From CADCVW01 sp964251385 (lineage in GTDB: Bacteria; Pseudomonadota; Alphaproteobacteria; Sphingomonadales; Sphingomonadaceae): 64,000 nt of DNA. Location: the NCBI GenBank assembly GCA_964251385.1, contig CAXUJK010000002.1:496001-560000 (forward strand). Direction: 5' to 3'. Each line of letters begins with the position of its first letter. Position 1 is the stretch's first letter. Below, piece after piece: positions 17,649 to 26,584 of this stretch. The notes under the pieces are model-generated. The model did no database searches. It was not told the DNA's origin and saw nothing but the letters and a program-made list of their open reading frames with translations. The translations under genes and the position numbers were made by a program.

Positions 17649-17704
17649 GTGCATGCCCCTTTGACGAGAAGCATAAGGACCGGAGCTTAGGCTTTGGTTA
17701 AGCG

Positions 17705-19078
17705 TCAGAAACTCATCTCGTCGTATACCCGGGAGATGTCGCCGTTCCAATCGCCGGCGAAGCGTTCGAGAAGGCGTTCGGCCGGCGTCTTCCCCGATGC
17801 GATCGTCTCGCGTAGCGGGTCGAGGAAGCCGCCTTCATTGTCCCCTGAGGCGTTGAGCCGCGCGCGGGCGGTGAGGCCGGCGGCCGCGATGTCCAGCACG
17901 CGCGCGCCCAGGTCGCGCAGGGTCCCGCCTCCGGGGACGGACGCGGCCAAGCCTTGTTCCGGAACCGCGTCGCGCAAGGTCTGCCGTTGTTCGATCGACC
18001 AGCCGGCGACTTCGTCCCACGCGGCGTCCAGCGCGGTCTGGTCGTAGAGCAGTCCGACCCACAAAGCGGGCAGCGCGCAGATCTTGCTCCACCGCCCACC
18101 GTCCGCGCCGCGCATTTCGAGGAAGCTTTTGAGGCGCACCTCGGGAAAGGCGGTGGACAGATGGTCGACCCAGTCGCCGATGCGCGGCTTCTCGCCCGGG
18201 AGGATGGACAACTTGCCGTCGAGGAAATCGCGGAAAGAGAGCCCTGCCGCGTCCAGGTATTTTCCGTCGCGGAAGACGAAGTACATGGGAACATTGAGCG
18301 CGTAGTCGCAGTAGCGTTCATAACCAAAGCCGTCTTCGAACACGAAGGGGAGCATGCCCGTGCGGTGCGGGTCGGTGTCGGACCAGATGTGCGAGCGGAA
18401 CGACAGGAAGCCGTTGGGGCGGCCTTCGGTGAACGGCGAGTTGGCGAACAACGCCGTCGCCAGCGGCTGGAGGGCGAGGCCAACCCGGAACTTCCTCGCC
18501 ATGTCCGCCTCGGACGCATAGTCCAGATTGACCTGGATCGTGCAGGTGCGAAGCATCATGTCGAGCCCCAGAGTGCCGACACGCGGCATGTGGTTCAGCA
18601 TGATCTTGTACCGGCCTTTGGGCATGACGGGCAGGTCCGCACGCGCCTTGTCCGGCCACATGCCAAGGCCCAAGAAGCCCAAGCCGAGCTTATCGCCGAC
18701 CGCCTTGACCTGGTTCAGGTGCCGCCCCGCCTCGGCGCACGTCAGATGCAGGTTTTCCAATGGCGCGCCCGACAGTTCGAACTGGCCCGCGGGCTCGAGG
18801 CTGACGCTGCCGTCGGGGCCGGACAGTGCGATGACCTTGCCGTCCTCCTCCACCGGGTGCCAGCCGAACTCGGTCATCGCCATCAGCAGGTCGCGGATAC
18901 CGCCGGGCTCGTCGTAGGACGGCGCGCGGTGGTCGGCGGTGCGGTAGACGAATTTCTCGTGCTCCGTGCCGATGCGCCATTGATCGACAGGTTTTTCGCC
19001 GCCGGAGAAGACGGCAAGCAGGTCGGCGCGGCTCTCTATGCGCGGATCGTCGGGGTCGGAGTCGATGCGCGTCGTCAT
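17705..19078 (-). CDS. gshA: glutamate-cysteine ligase (plant/alphaproteobacterial type)
   Basis: It makes gamma-glutamylcysteine from glutamate and cysteine with ATP, the first step of glutathione synthesis. The sequence belongs to the GCS2 family of alphaproteobacterial and plant enzymes: WRIGTEHEKFVY near residue 35, SLEPAGQFELSGAP, and MPKGRYKIMLNHMP with later MLRTCTIQVNLDYASEADM. 457 residues, full length. The start is ATG 19078. It follows rsmE on the same strand with nine bases between, so the two probably form an operon. Confidence 0.93.
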   Translation of the reverse strand: MTTRIDSDPDDPRIESRADLLAVFSGGEKPVDQWRIGTEHEKFVYRTADHRAPSYDEPGGIRDLLMAMTEFGWHPVEEDGKVIALSGPDGSVSLEPAGQFELSGAPLENLHLTCAEAGRHLNQVKAVGDKLGLGFLGLGMWPDKARADLPVMPKGRYKIMLNHMPRVGTLGLDMMLRTCTIQVNLDYASEADMARKFRVGLALQPLATALFANSPFTEGRPNGFLSFRSHIWSDTDPHRTGMLPFVFEDGFGYERYCDYALNVPMYFVFRDGKYLDAAGLSFRDFLDGKLSILPGEKPRIGDWVDHLSTAFPEVRLKSFLEMRGADGGRWSKICALPALWVGLLYDQTALDAAWDEVAGWSIEQRQTLRDAVPEQGLAASVPGGGTLRDLGARVLDIAAAGLTARARLNASGDNEGGFLDPLRETIASGKTPAERLLERFAGDWNGDISRVYDEMSF

Positions 19079-19087
19079 GCGTGGCGC

Positions 19088-19846
19088 TTAGCTACGGGTT
19101 TGCGCGGACGCCAGCGGCCAATCCCCGCATGCCGCCATCCACGCGGCGACGGCGGCGACCGCGGCGGTGTCCGCGCGCAGGATGCGGGGACCGAGCGAGA
19201 CGGCCCGCGCGGACGGGTGCGCCGAGATGGCGGCGATCTCGTCGTCGGTGAACCCGCCTTCCGGGCCGATCAGAATCGCGCACGCGCCGGGGTGGGCAAT
19301 GGCGACTCCGTCGCCGCGCTCGTCGGCGAAGAGCAGCGTGCGATCGGTCGGCCAAGTTGCCAACAGCGCATCCAGGGTCACCGCATCCGACAGCGCGGGC
19401 AGCGCGGTGCGCTCGCATTGTTCGGCGGCCTCGATGACATGCGCATGCAGCTTATCGTGCTTGACCGTGCGCACGATCGTGCGTGCGGTGACGACGGGCA
19501 CGATGCGCGCGACGCCAAGCTCGGTGGCGCGCTCGACGATCCACTCCAGACGCCCGTGCTTGATGGGCGCGAAGCACAGCCACAGGTCCGGCACGGGTTC
19601 GCGCGGACGCAGGTGGCGCACGACGCGGACCTGCGCGGCCTTTCGGTGCGCGTGCGCGATTTCGCCGAGCCACTCACCCGTGCGGTCGTCGAACAGCTTC
19701 AGTTGCGCGCCCTCGACGAGGCGGAGGACGTTGACGAGGTAGTTGGACTGCGCGGGGTCGAGCGTGAGCGACGCGTCGGGGGCGAGTTCGGTATCGACAT
19801 AGAGGCGAGGCAGGCTGTGCGGCGGCGAGGCAGGCGTTGCGGGCAT
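19088..19846 (-). CDS. rsmE: 16S rRNA m3U1498 methyltransferase
   Basis: RsmE methylates N3 of U1498 in 16S rRNA, using S-adenosylmethionine. It is a SPOUT-class enzyme: an N-terminal PUA-like region (LPRLYVDTELAPDASLTL) followed by the trefoil-knot domain with LIGPEGGFTDDEI and LGPRILRADTAAVAA, the SAM-binding knot signature. 252 residues from ATG 19846, the usual length. An ATG five codons earlier (19861) is also possible. It is divergent from ubiA with about 106 bases between the start codons. Confidence 0.9.
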   Translation of the reverse strand: MPATPASPPHSLPRLYVDTELAPDASLTLDPAQSNYLVNVLRLVEGAQLKLFDDRTGEWLGEIAHAHRKAAQVRVVRHLRPREPVPDLWLCFAPIKHGRLEWIVERATELGVARIVPVVTARTIVRTVKHDKLHAHVIEAAEQCERTALPALSDAVTLDALLATWPTDRTLLFADERGDGVAIAHPGACAILIGPEGGFTDDEIAAISAHPSARAVSLGPRILRADTAAVAAVAAWMAACGDWPLASAQTRS

Positions 19847-19952
19847 GAAGCTTCTGACCATCGCTTCCGGAGGAAGTCGAGGGGCGCTGCAAGCCTCAGC
19901 CGGAGCCGGTAAGTTCTCGACTTCGATCCAGGCGAACGGCACGGGTGCGACA

Positions 19953-20864
19953 ATGAGCGCGACCAACGACACCGTTCCGGACAGCGAACGCGTCGGGCTG
20001 ATCGGCGCGCTTCCCGCCGCGGCGCGCCCGTACGCGTCGCTGATGCGGCTCGATCGGCCGATCGGCGCGTGGCTGCTGTTCTGGCCGTGCGCGTGGAGCG
20101 TCGCGTTGAGCGGCGGAGCGATCGCACGGTGGGACCTGCTCGCGTGGTTCGCGCTCGGCGCGTGGGCGATGCGCGGGGCGGGGTGCGTCTACAACGACAT
20201 CGTCGACCGCGACCTCGACAGGCAAATTGAGCGCACCCGGCTGCGTCCGCTGGCGAGCGGGCGCGCGACCTTGCGCAGCGCGTGGGTCCTGCTCGGCGCG
20301 CTCTGCCTGATCGGGCTGGTCGTGCTTGTGCAGCTTTCGCCGCTCGCCGCCGGTATCGCGGTCGCCAGCCTCCTTCTCGTCGTCGCCTATCCGTACATGA
20401 AGCGTCTGACCTGGTGGCCGCAGGCGTGGCTCGGGCTCGTCTTTTCGTGGGGCGCGCTCGTCGGCTGGGCGGCGGTCGCCGACGCGCTGCCGGTCGCGGC
20501 GCTGCTGCTCTACGCCGGGAGCGTCTTCTGGGTTGTCGGCTACGACACGATCTACGCGCTTCAGGATGTCGAAGACGACGCGCTCGTCGGGGTGCGTTCC
20601 TCCGCCCGCGCGCTGGGAAGACACGCGCGGGGCGGGGTCTCGCTCTTCTACGCCGGCGCGCTCGCGTGCTGGGCGGGGGCGTTCTGGATCGTCTGGCCGC
20701 AACGGCTCCCGTTGCTGGGTTTACTCCCCGTCGCGCTTCATCTGGCGTGGCAGATCGCGACGCTTCGGCCACAAGACGGCGCGAACGCATTGACGAAGTT
20801 TCGCAGCAACCGTTTCGCGGGGCTGCTCATGTTCCTCGCCTGCTTCGTGGTCGGCGCGAACTAG
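19953..20864 (+). CDS. ubiA: 4-hydroxybenzoate octaprenyltransferase
   Basis: This polytopic membrane enzyme attaches the polyprenyl tail to 4-hydroxybenzoate in ubiquinone synthesis. The first aspartate-rich motif is NDIVDRDLDRQIERTRLRPL, and the second is YDTIYALQDVEDDALVGVRS, both needed for Mg-diphosphate binding. About eight membrane segments. 303 residues from ATG 19953, matching the family; an upstream start would overlap rsmE. Ten bases separate it from the first possible start of the pmbA frame. Confidence 0.92.
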   Translation: MSATNDTVPDSERVGLIGALPAAARPYASLMRLDRPIGAWLLFWPCAWSVALSGGAIARWDLLAWFALGAWAMRGAGCVYNDIVDRDLDRQIERTRLRPLASGRATLRSAWVLLGALCLIGLVVLVQLSPLAAGIAVASLLLVVAYPYMKRLTWWPQAWLGLVFSWGALVGWAAVADALPVAALLLYAGSVFWVVGYDTIYALQDVEDDALVGVRSSARALGRHARGGVSLFYAGALACWAGAFWIVWPQRLPLLGLLPVALHLAWQIATLRPQDGANALTKFRSNRFAGLLMFLACFVVGAN

Positions 20865-20897
20865 CTTTCGCGCGTGCCCGAGCTTACGTCGCGGTGT

Positions 20898-22244
20898 ATG
20901 CTGACATCCTCACAAGCCGCCGAGCGCGCCGCCGCTCTCGTCGAACGCGCGACGCGCGCCGGAGCCGACGCCGCCGACGCGATCTACGTCGCGGACGCAT
21001 CCACCGAAGTGCAGACCCGGCTCGGCAAGCTCGAGGATGTCGGCCGGTCCGAAGGCGAGGAGATCGGGCTCCGCTTCTTCGTGGGCCGCCGGGTCGCGAG
21101 CGTGTCCTCGTCCGACCTGTCCGACACCGCGCTGACCGCGCTGGTCGAACGCGCGTCCGCGATGGCGCGGGAGGCGAGCGAGGACGTGTACGCGGGGCTC
21201 GCGCCCGCCGATCGGCTGTTCCGGGGCGAGCAGCCCGACCTCGACAGCGACGACGGCGGCGACCCGCTCCCAACCGCGCTGCGGAAGCGCGCGGAAGAAG
21301 CGGAGGATGCCGCGCGCAGCATCGAGGGCGTCACCAACAGCGAAGGCGGCAGCGCGAGCGCGGGGCGCAGCGTCATCGCTCTGGCCACGAGCCACGGGTT
21401 TGCGGGCGCGTACACGAGCAGCGGATATTCGACTTCGGCCAGCGTGATCGCGGGGGCGGGCGACACGATGCAGCGCGACTACGCGTACCACTCGGCACGC
21501 CACGAGGCCGACATGGAAAGGCCGGACGAAATCGGCCACCGCGCGGGCACGCGTGCAGTCGCGCGGCTGAACCCAACGGGGGTGCGCAGCGGCGTCATGC
21601 CGATCGTCTTCGACCCGCGCGTGTCATCGGGGATGCTGAGCCACCTGGTGGGCGCGATTACGGGCAGCGCGATCACGCGCGGCACGAGTTTCTTGAAGGA
21701 CAAGCTCGGCGAAAGGCTGTTCGCGCCTGGCGTCACGATCAGCGACGATCCGTTGCGTCCGCGCGGGTCCCGTTCCAAACCGTTCGACGGGGAAGGCCTC
21801 CCGACGGTGCCGCGCGATATCGTCGCCGACGGCGTCCTCACCGGCTGGCTGCTCGACAGCGCCTCCGCGCGGCAGCTCGGGCTGGAGCCGACGGGCCACG
21901 CCAGCCGAGGCGTCGGCGGACCGCCCGGCGCGTCGACGACCAACCTGTTCATGTGCGCAGGGCACGTGTCGCCGGACGCGCTGATGGCCGACATCGGCGA
22001 GGGATTGTATATCACCGAGTTGATCGGGATGGGGGTCAATCCGGTCACGGGCGACTACAGCCGAGGCGCGTCGGGCTTCCACATCGTCGACGGCAGGATC
22101 GGCGCGCCCGCCGCCGAGATCACGATCGCGGGCAATCTGCTCGACATGTTCGCGAGCCTGCGCCCCGCGAACGACCTGCGCTTCCGCACGGGTGTCGACG
22201 CGCCGACGCTGCGCATCGACGGGATGACCGCAGCGAGTGCTTGA
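20898..22244 (+). CDS. pmbA: TldE/PmbA family metalloprotease subunit
   Basis: TldE (PmbA) pairs with TldD in a zinc metalloprotease that processes peptides such as microcin precursors and CcdA. TldE itself is the non-zinc subunit, and consistent with this no HExxH is seen. Family features: GADAADAIYVADA near the N-terminus, GVMPIVFDPRVSSGMLSHLVGA in the middle and TELIGMGVNPVTGDYSRGASGFHI in the C-terminal third. 448 residues from ATG 20898; a GTG at 20874 is an alternative. tldD is not in the window. The stop overlaps the next start. Confidence 0.88.
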   Translation: MLTSSQAAERAAALVERATRAGADAADAIYVADASTEVQTRLGKLEDVGRSEGEEIGLRFFVGRRVASVSSSDLSDTALTALVERASAMAREASEDVYAGLAPADRLFRGEQPDLDSDDGGDPLPTALRKRAEEAEDAARSIEGVTNSEGGSASAGRSVIALATSHGFAGAYTSSGYSTSASVIAGAGDTMQRDYAYHSARHEADMERPDEIGHRAGTRAVARLNPTGVRSGVMPIVFDPRVSSGMLSHLVGAITGSAITRGTSFLKDKLGERLFAPGVTISDDPLRPRGSRSKPFDGEGLPTVPRDIVADGVLTGWLLDSASARQLGLEPTGHASRGVGGPPGASTTNLFMCAGHVSPDALMADIGEGLYITELIGMGVNPVTGDYSRGASGFHIVDGRIGAPAAEITIAGNLLDMFASLRPANDLRFRTGVDAPTLRIDGMTAASA

Positions 22245-22989
22245 CGATCTGGCCGCGATCGCGGCCGAGGCAGGCGCGCTCGCGCTTGCCCGCATCGGCG
22301 GCGACTACCGGCGCTGGGAGAAGTCGCCCGGGCACCCGGTTTGCGACGTCGACATCGCGGTCGACGCGTTCCTGCGCGAGCGGTTGCACCGGCTCGATCC
22401 GGAAGCCGCCTGGTTGTCGGAGGAGGCGATCGACGACGAGGCGCGGCTCGCCTGTCGCCGCGTGTGGATCGTCGACCCGATCGACGGCACGCGCGACTAT
22501 CTGCGGAACCGCCCGGGCTGGTGCGTGTCCGTCGCGCTCGTCGAGGCCGGGCAGCCGATCTTGGCCGTGCTGGACGCACCGTCGCGGGGCGAGGTCTGGC
22601 TGGCGCGCGCGGGGCAGGGCGCGACGTGCAACGGAGTGACGCTACGTGCCAGCGACAGGACCGAACTCGCCGGCGCGCGTTTTCCCACGGACGAACTGCC
22701 GCGTGCGCATCGCGATCTGATCGCTGTCGCCAAGCCCAATTCGATCGCGCTCCGCATCGCAACGGTGGCCGCGGGGGCGGCCGACCTGCTGGTCACGCAT
22801 CGCTGGGGCCACGAATGGGATGTCGCGGCGGCGGTCCTGATCGCGCGCGAGGCGGGCGCGGTGATGACGGACGCGGTCGGTGCTCCGATGACGTTCAACA
22901 CCAGGTCCGCGCAAGCTTTCGGCATGATCGTGTCCGCGCCGCGCATCGCGGCGCAAGCGGCCGAGCGGTTCGCCCGGGAACCGACCTGA
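22237..22989 (+). CDS. inositol monophosphatase/3'(2'),5'-bisphosphate nucleotidase family protein
   Basis: A Mg-dependent phosphatase of the IMPase/CysQ superfamily. The signature VWIVDPIDGTRDY is complete and the second, GHEWDVAAAVLIAREAGAVMTD, matches the C-terminal pattern (WD..A..li..eAGg). A possible metal ligand is in WLSEEAIDD. 250 residues. It could be CysQ (PAP hydrolysis, sulfur assimilation) or an inositol/histidinol phosphatase; the sequence alone does not decide. GTG 22237 overlaps the pmbA stop by eight bases. Confidence 0.8.
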   Translation: MLDDLAAIAAEAGALALARIGGDYRRWEKSPGHPVCDVDIAVDAFLRERLHRLDPEAAWLSEEAIDDEARLACRRVWIVDPIDGTRDYLRNRPGWCVSVALVEAGQPILAVLDAPSRGEVWLARAGQGATCNGVTLRASDRTELAGARFPTDELPRAHRDLIAVAKPNSIALRIATVAAGAADLLVTHRWGHEWDVAAAVLIAREAGAVMTDAVGAPMTFNTRSAQAFGMIVSAPRIAAQAAERFAREPT

Positions 22990-23424
22990 TTAGTACCCGC
23001 CGATCGGCGCCACGTTGAGCCGCGCGATCTCGATCTTCGGGCAGCGGTCCATGACCACCTTCAACCCCGCCGCCTCAGCGCGCGCGGCCGCGGACTCGTC
23101 GATCACCCCCAGCTGCATCCACACCGACCGCGCTCCCGCCGCGATCGCCTGGTCCACCACTTCGCCCGCGTCCGCGGACTTGCGGAAGATGTCGACCATG
23201 TCGATCGGCTCGCCGATCTGCGACAGTTCGCGCCAGACATATTCGCCGTGGATGTGTTCGCCCGTGATCTGCGGATTGACGGGGAACACGCGGTAGCCGT
23301 GCGTCCCCAGAAACTTCATTACCTGGTTGGACGCGCGCTCGGGGCGGTCGGACGCGCCGACCAGCGCGATCGTGCGCGTGTGGCTCAGCAGGTCGGCAAT
23401 TTCGTCGTCGGTGGTCAGCGGCAT
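22990..23424 (-). CDS. CoA-binding domain protein (YccU-like)
   Basis: A small Rossmann-fold CoA-binding protein, 144 residues. The motif LVGASDRPERASNQVMKFL near residue 20 is the nucleotide/CoA-binding loop, and GARSVWMQLGVIDE and VMDRCPKIE in the second half are strongly conserved in this family. Its cellular role is not established. The start at 23424 is supported by AAGGAGA a few bases upstream. It is convergent with the phosphatase gene (one base from its stop) and lies directly downstream of the Mrp gene. Confidence 0.85.
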   Translation of the reverse strand: MPLTTDDEIADLLSHTRTIALVGASDRPERASNQVMKFLGTHGYRVFPVNPQITGEHIHGEYVWRELSQIGEPIDMVDIFRKSADAGEVVDQAIAAGARSVWMQLGVIDESAAARAEAAGLKVVMDRCPKIEIARLNVAPIGGY

Positions 23425-23450
23425 GGCGGTCTCCTTGCCCGGGTGAACCG

Positions 23451-24413
23451 TCACCGCGCTACTTGGTTCAGCTGCGAAAGCACGCGCTCCGCGAGTTGCG
23501 CGAACAGCTTCGCTTCCTCACCGTCACTCGCTGCCATCGGCACGCCCGCGTCCGAACTTTTGCGGATGCCGATCCGCAACGGCACGCGCCCCAGGAACGT
23601 GATCCCGAGTCGCGCGGCTTCCGCCTCCGCGCCTCCGGAACCGAACGGGTCTGACATCTCGCCGCAATGCGGGCACGCGTAGCCCGCCATGTTCTCGATC
23701 AGCCCGAGCACGGGCACGCCTAGCTTGCCGAACAGGTCGATCGCGCGCGCCGTGTCCATCAAGGCCAAATCCTGCGGCGTCGACACGATCACCGCGCCCG
23801 CCGGCCTGTACTTCTGCATCAACGACAATTGCACGTCGCCCGTGCCCGGTGGCAGGTCGACGACGACGATCTCGACACCGTCCCAGTGCGCGTCGAGCAG
23901 TTGCCCGAGCGCGGTCGACACCATCGGCCCGCGCCACGCGAGCGCCGCGCCGGGCTCCACGATCTGGCCGATCGACAGCATGCGCACGCCATGCGCGACG
24001 ACGGGGACCATGCGGTTGTCGACCGCATCGGGTTTGCCGGACACGCCCATCAGGCGCGGTTGCGACGGGCCGTATATGTCGGCATCGACCAGTCCCACGT
24101 TGCGCCCCGTTCGTGCCAGCGCCACGGCGAGGTTGGCCGACAGCGTCGACTTGCCGACCCCGCCCTTGCCCGACCCGACAGCGATCAGGATGCGTTCGCG
24201 CTTCTCGGTCGTCATAGCGATGCGGACGTCGTCGATCCCTGCGACGCCGGTGGCGATGCCGCGCAGCTCGCTTTCCAGCGCGGCACGCGCGGAAGCGTCC
24301 AACCCGGTGGCATCGACGACGAGGCTCGCGCGCGTGCCCTCGACGCGTTGCGCCGACACGCGGGCACCTTGCGGATGCGCGGAAATCGCGGCGGACAGAC
24401 GGGTCGCGGGCAT
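23451..24413 (-). CDS. Mrp/ApbC-type iron-sulfur cluster carrier ATPase
   Basis: Mrp/ApbC/NBP35-class P-loop ATPases carry and transfer Fe-S clusters. The deviant Walker A motif GSGKGGVGKST is near residue 80, with DADIYGPSQPRLMG, VVDLPPGTGDVQLS, and the cluster-binding CPHC in YACPHCGEMSDPFGSGG. The N-terminal 70 residues are a reduced MIP18-like (DUF59) domain. 320 residues. It is divergent from hflK with 70 bases between starts, and precedes the CoA-binding protein gene. Confidence 0.92.
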   Translation of the reverse strand: MPATRLSAAISAHPQGARVSAQRVEGTRASLVVDATGLDASARAALESELRGIATGVAGIDDVRIAMTTEKRERILIAVGSGKGGVGKSTLSANLAVALARTGRNVGLVDADIYGPSQPRLMGVSGKPDAVDNRMVPVVAHGVRMLSIGQIVEPGAALAWRGPMVSTALGQLLDAHWDGVEIVVVDLPPGTGDVQLSLMQKYRPAGAVIVSTPQDLALMDTARAIDLFGKLGVPVLGLIENMAGYACPHCGEMSDPFGSGGAEAEAARLGITFLGRVPLRIGIRKSSDAGVPMAASDGEEAKLFAQLAERVLSQLNQVAR

Positions 24414-24483
24414 GCTCGCGGATTAGGGCGTCCACGTCCGGACGCCACTGTTATTCGTTCGGGCGTCTCCCTATAAATGTTCC

Positions 24484-25620
24484 ATGAGTAAATTTCTGTG
24501 GTGGACCCTCCCCACCGGCGCGCTGGCCAACGAAGACAAAGGCGGACCCTGGGGTCCGGGCCGCGGCGCGGGCGGCGGAAACGGCGGCGGTGGCGGAGAC
24601 GGCCCGCGCAACCCGTGGAGCCAGCCGCCGCGCAAGCGCCCGACCGGATCGGGCAACGTCACATCCCTCGACGACTTCCTCAAGAAGAGCCGCGACAAGC
24701 TGTCCGGTGGGGGTGGTAGCGGCACGGGCATGCCCAACTTTGGCGGCCGTCCGATTTGGGCCTATGTCGCGGGCGCGGCCGTGTTGCTCTGGCTCGCGTT
24801 CACGTCGATCCACCGCATCGGCCCGCAGGAACGCGGCGTGGTGACGACGCTCGGCTCCTATTCGGACACGCTCGATCCCGGCATGCAGATCACGCTGCCG
24901 GCTCCCATCAGCCAAGTGCAGATCGTCGACGTCGCGGGCATCCGGTCGATCGATGTCGGCGGCACGTCCGCGGGCGCGGCGGAAAACCTGATGCTTACGG
25001 GTGACCAGAACATCATCGACCTGGCCTATTCGATCCGATGGAACATCGCCGACCCCGAACTCTATCTTTTCCAGTTGAACGACCCCGACACGACGATCCG
25101 CGAAATCGCGGAAAGCGCGATGCGCGCGGTCGTCGCCAACGTGTCGCTCGACGACGCGATCGGTGCGCAGCGCAGCCAGATCGAACTGAACGTACAGCAG
25201 CGCATGCAAGACATCCTCAACGGTTATCGCGCGGGCGTCGCGATCCAGGGCATCGCGATCCGCCAGGCCGATCCGCCCGAGGCGGTCAACCGCGCCTTCA
25301 AGGAAGTGTCCGCGGCGCAGCAGGACGCGCAATCCTACATGAACCAGGCGCGCGCCTACGCGCTGCAGCTCACCGCCAAGGCGCAGGGTGAGGCCGCGCA
25401 GTTCGACAAGGTCTACGAACAGTACCGCCTCGCCCCCGAGGTGACGCGCCGCCGCATGTATTACGAGACGATGGAGCAGGTGCTGAGCAAGGTCGACAAG
25501 ACGATCGTGGAGACGGGCAACGTCACGCCGTATTTGGCGTTGCCCGAAGTTGCCCGACGTTCGTCGCCACAACCGTCAACTTCGACAACGAACGAGACGA
25601 CGACGGGAGCGGCACGATGA
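24484..25620 (+). CDS. hflK: HflK, membrane protease modulator (SPFH family)
   Basis: HflK with HflC forms a large membrane assembly around FtsH, modulating degradation of membrane proteins. The N-terminal 75 residues are Gly/Pro-rich and presumably cytoplasmic; one membrane segment follows (AYVAGAAVLLWLAF, about 92-106), then the SPFH domain beginning GPQERGVVTTLG. A helical Ala/Gln/Glu-rich region follows (about 275-330). 378 residues. The stop overlaps the hflC ATG by four bases. Confidence 0.93.
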   Translation: MSKFLWWTLPTGALANEDKGGPWGPGRGAGGGNGGGGGDGPRNPWSQPPRKRPTGSGNVTSLDDFLKKSRDKLSGGGGSGTGMPNFGGRPIWAYVAGAAVLLWLAFTSIHRIGPQERGVVTTLGSYSDTLDPGMQITLPAPISQVQIVDVAGIRSIDVGGTSAGAAENLMLTGDQNIIDLAYSIRWNIADPELYLFQLNDPDTTIREIAESAMRAVVANVSLDDAIGAQRSQIELNVQQRMQDILNGYRAGVAIQGIAIRQADPPEAVNRAFKEVSAAQQDAQSYMNQARAYALQLTAKAQGEAAQFDKVYEQYRLAPEVTRRRMYYETMEQVLSKVDKTIVETGNVTPYLALPEVARRSSPQPSTSTTNETTTGAAR

Positions 25621-26483
25621 CCGCTCGGTTGTGGAAGAACCCCATCGCGCTGGCGTTCGCGGCGATCCTGTTACTCATCCTGTTGTCGGCGACGTTCGCG
25701 GTCGTGCCGGAAACCCGGACCGCGCTCATCGTCCGCTTCGGCGAGGCGCAGACGGTGGTTAACCGCTACCAGGCGCGCCAGGACTTCGGCAATACCGGGG
25801 CGGGGATCATTGCCCGTGTGCCCTTCATCGACAAGATCGAGTGGGTCGACAAGCGTGTGCAGTCGATCGACATGGAGCGCCAGCTCGTCTTATCGACCGA
25901 TCAGCTGCGGCTCGAAATCGACGCGTTCGCGCGCTACCGCATCGTCGATGCGTTGAAAATGTACAAGGCGGCGGGAAGTCAGGAGCGCGTATCCGAGGCG
26001 CTGCGCCCCATCCTGGGTTCGGCGTTGCGCAACGAGCTCGGCAAGCGGCCGTTCGCCGCGCTGCTCAGTCCGGAGCGTGGGCAGGTGATGCAGAACATCC
26101 GCACCAGCCTGGATCGCGTCGCCGACCAGTATGGCGCGCAGATCATCGACGTGCGCATCAAGCGCGCCGATCTGCCCGAAGGCGATCCGCTGCAGGCGAC
26201 CTATGCCCGCATGCGGTCCGCGCGCGAGCAGGAAGCGCGTTCGATCCGGGCGCAGGGCGCCAAATCCGCGCAGATCATCCGCGCCGACGCCGATGCCGAA
26301 GCGTCCGCGACCTACGCCAACAGCTTCGGCAAGGACGCGGACTTCTACGACTTCTACCGCGCGATGCAGTCGTACCAGATCACGTTCGTCAACAACGGGC
26401 AGGGCGGTCGCATGGGATCGTCCAACATCGTGCTGTCGCCCGACAACGAGTACCTGCGCGAGTTCAGGGGACGGGCTCGCTGA
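25617..26483 (+). CDS. hflC: HflC, membrane protease modulator (SPFH family)
   Basis: Partner of HflK in the FtsH-modulating complex. It has one N-terminal membrane anchor (ALAFAAILLLILLSATFAVV), then the SPFH domain with VPETRTALIVRFGEA and VPFIDKIEWVDKRVQSIDM. The C-terminus carries DADFYDFYRAMQSYQ, typical of HflC. 288 residues. It is coupled to hflK by overlap (ATGA) and followed after 101 bases by a DegP-type protease gene, a common grouping for envelope quality control. Confidence 0.93.
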   Translation: MTARLWKNPIALAFAAILLLILLSATFAVVPETRTALIVRFGEAQTVVNRYQARQDFGNTGAGIIARVPFIDKIEWVDKRVQSIDMERQLVLSTDQLRLEIDAFARYRIVDALKMYKAAGSQERVSEALRPILGSALRNELGKRPFAALLSPERGQVMQNIRTSLDRVADQYGAQIIDVRIKRADLPEGDPLQATYARMRSAREQEARSIRAQGAKSAQIIRADADAEASATYANSFGKDADFYDFYRAMQSYQITFVNNGQGGRMGSSNIVLSPDNEYLREFRGRAR

Positions 26484-26584
26484 TCGTTCAATGCGCGTTC
26501 ACGCGCCCGACCTAGCTTGTTAATCGACGCTGCGGACCGTCAGTCAGGACGGCCCGCGCGTTCCAACCCAAGGAGCCGATTATA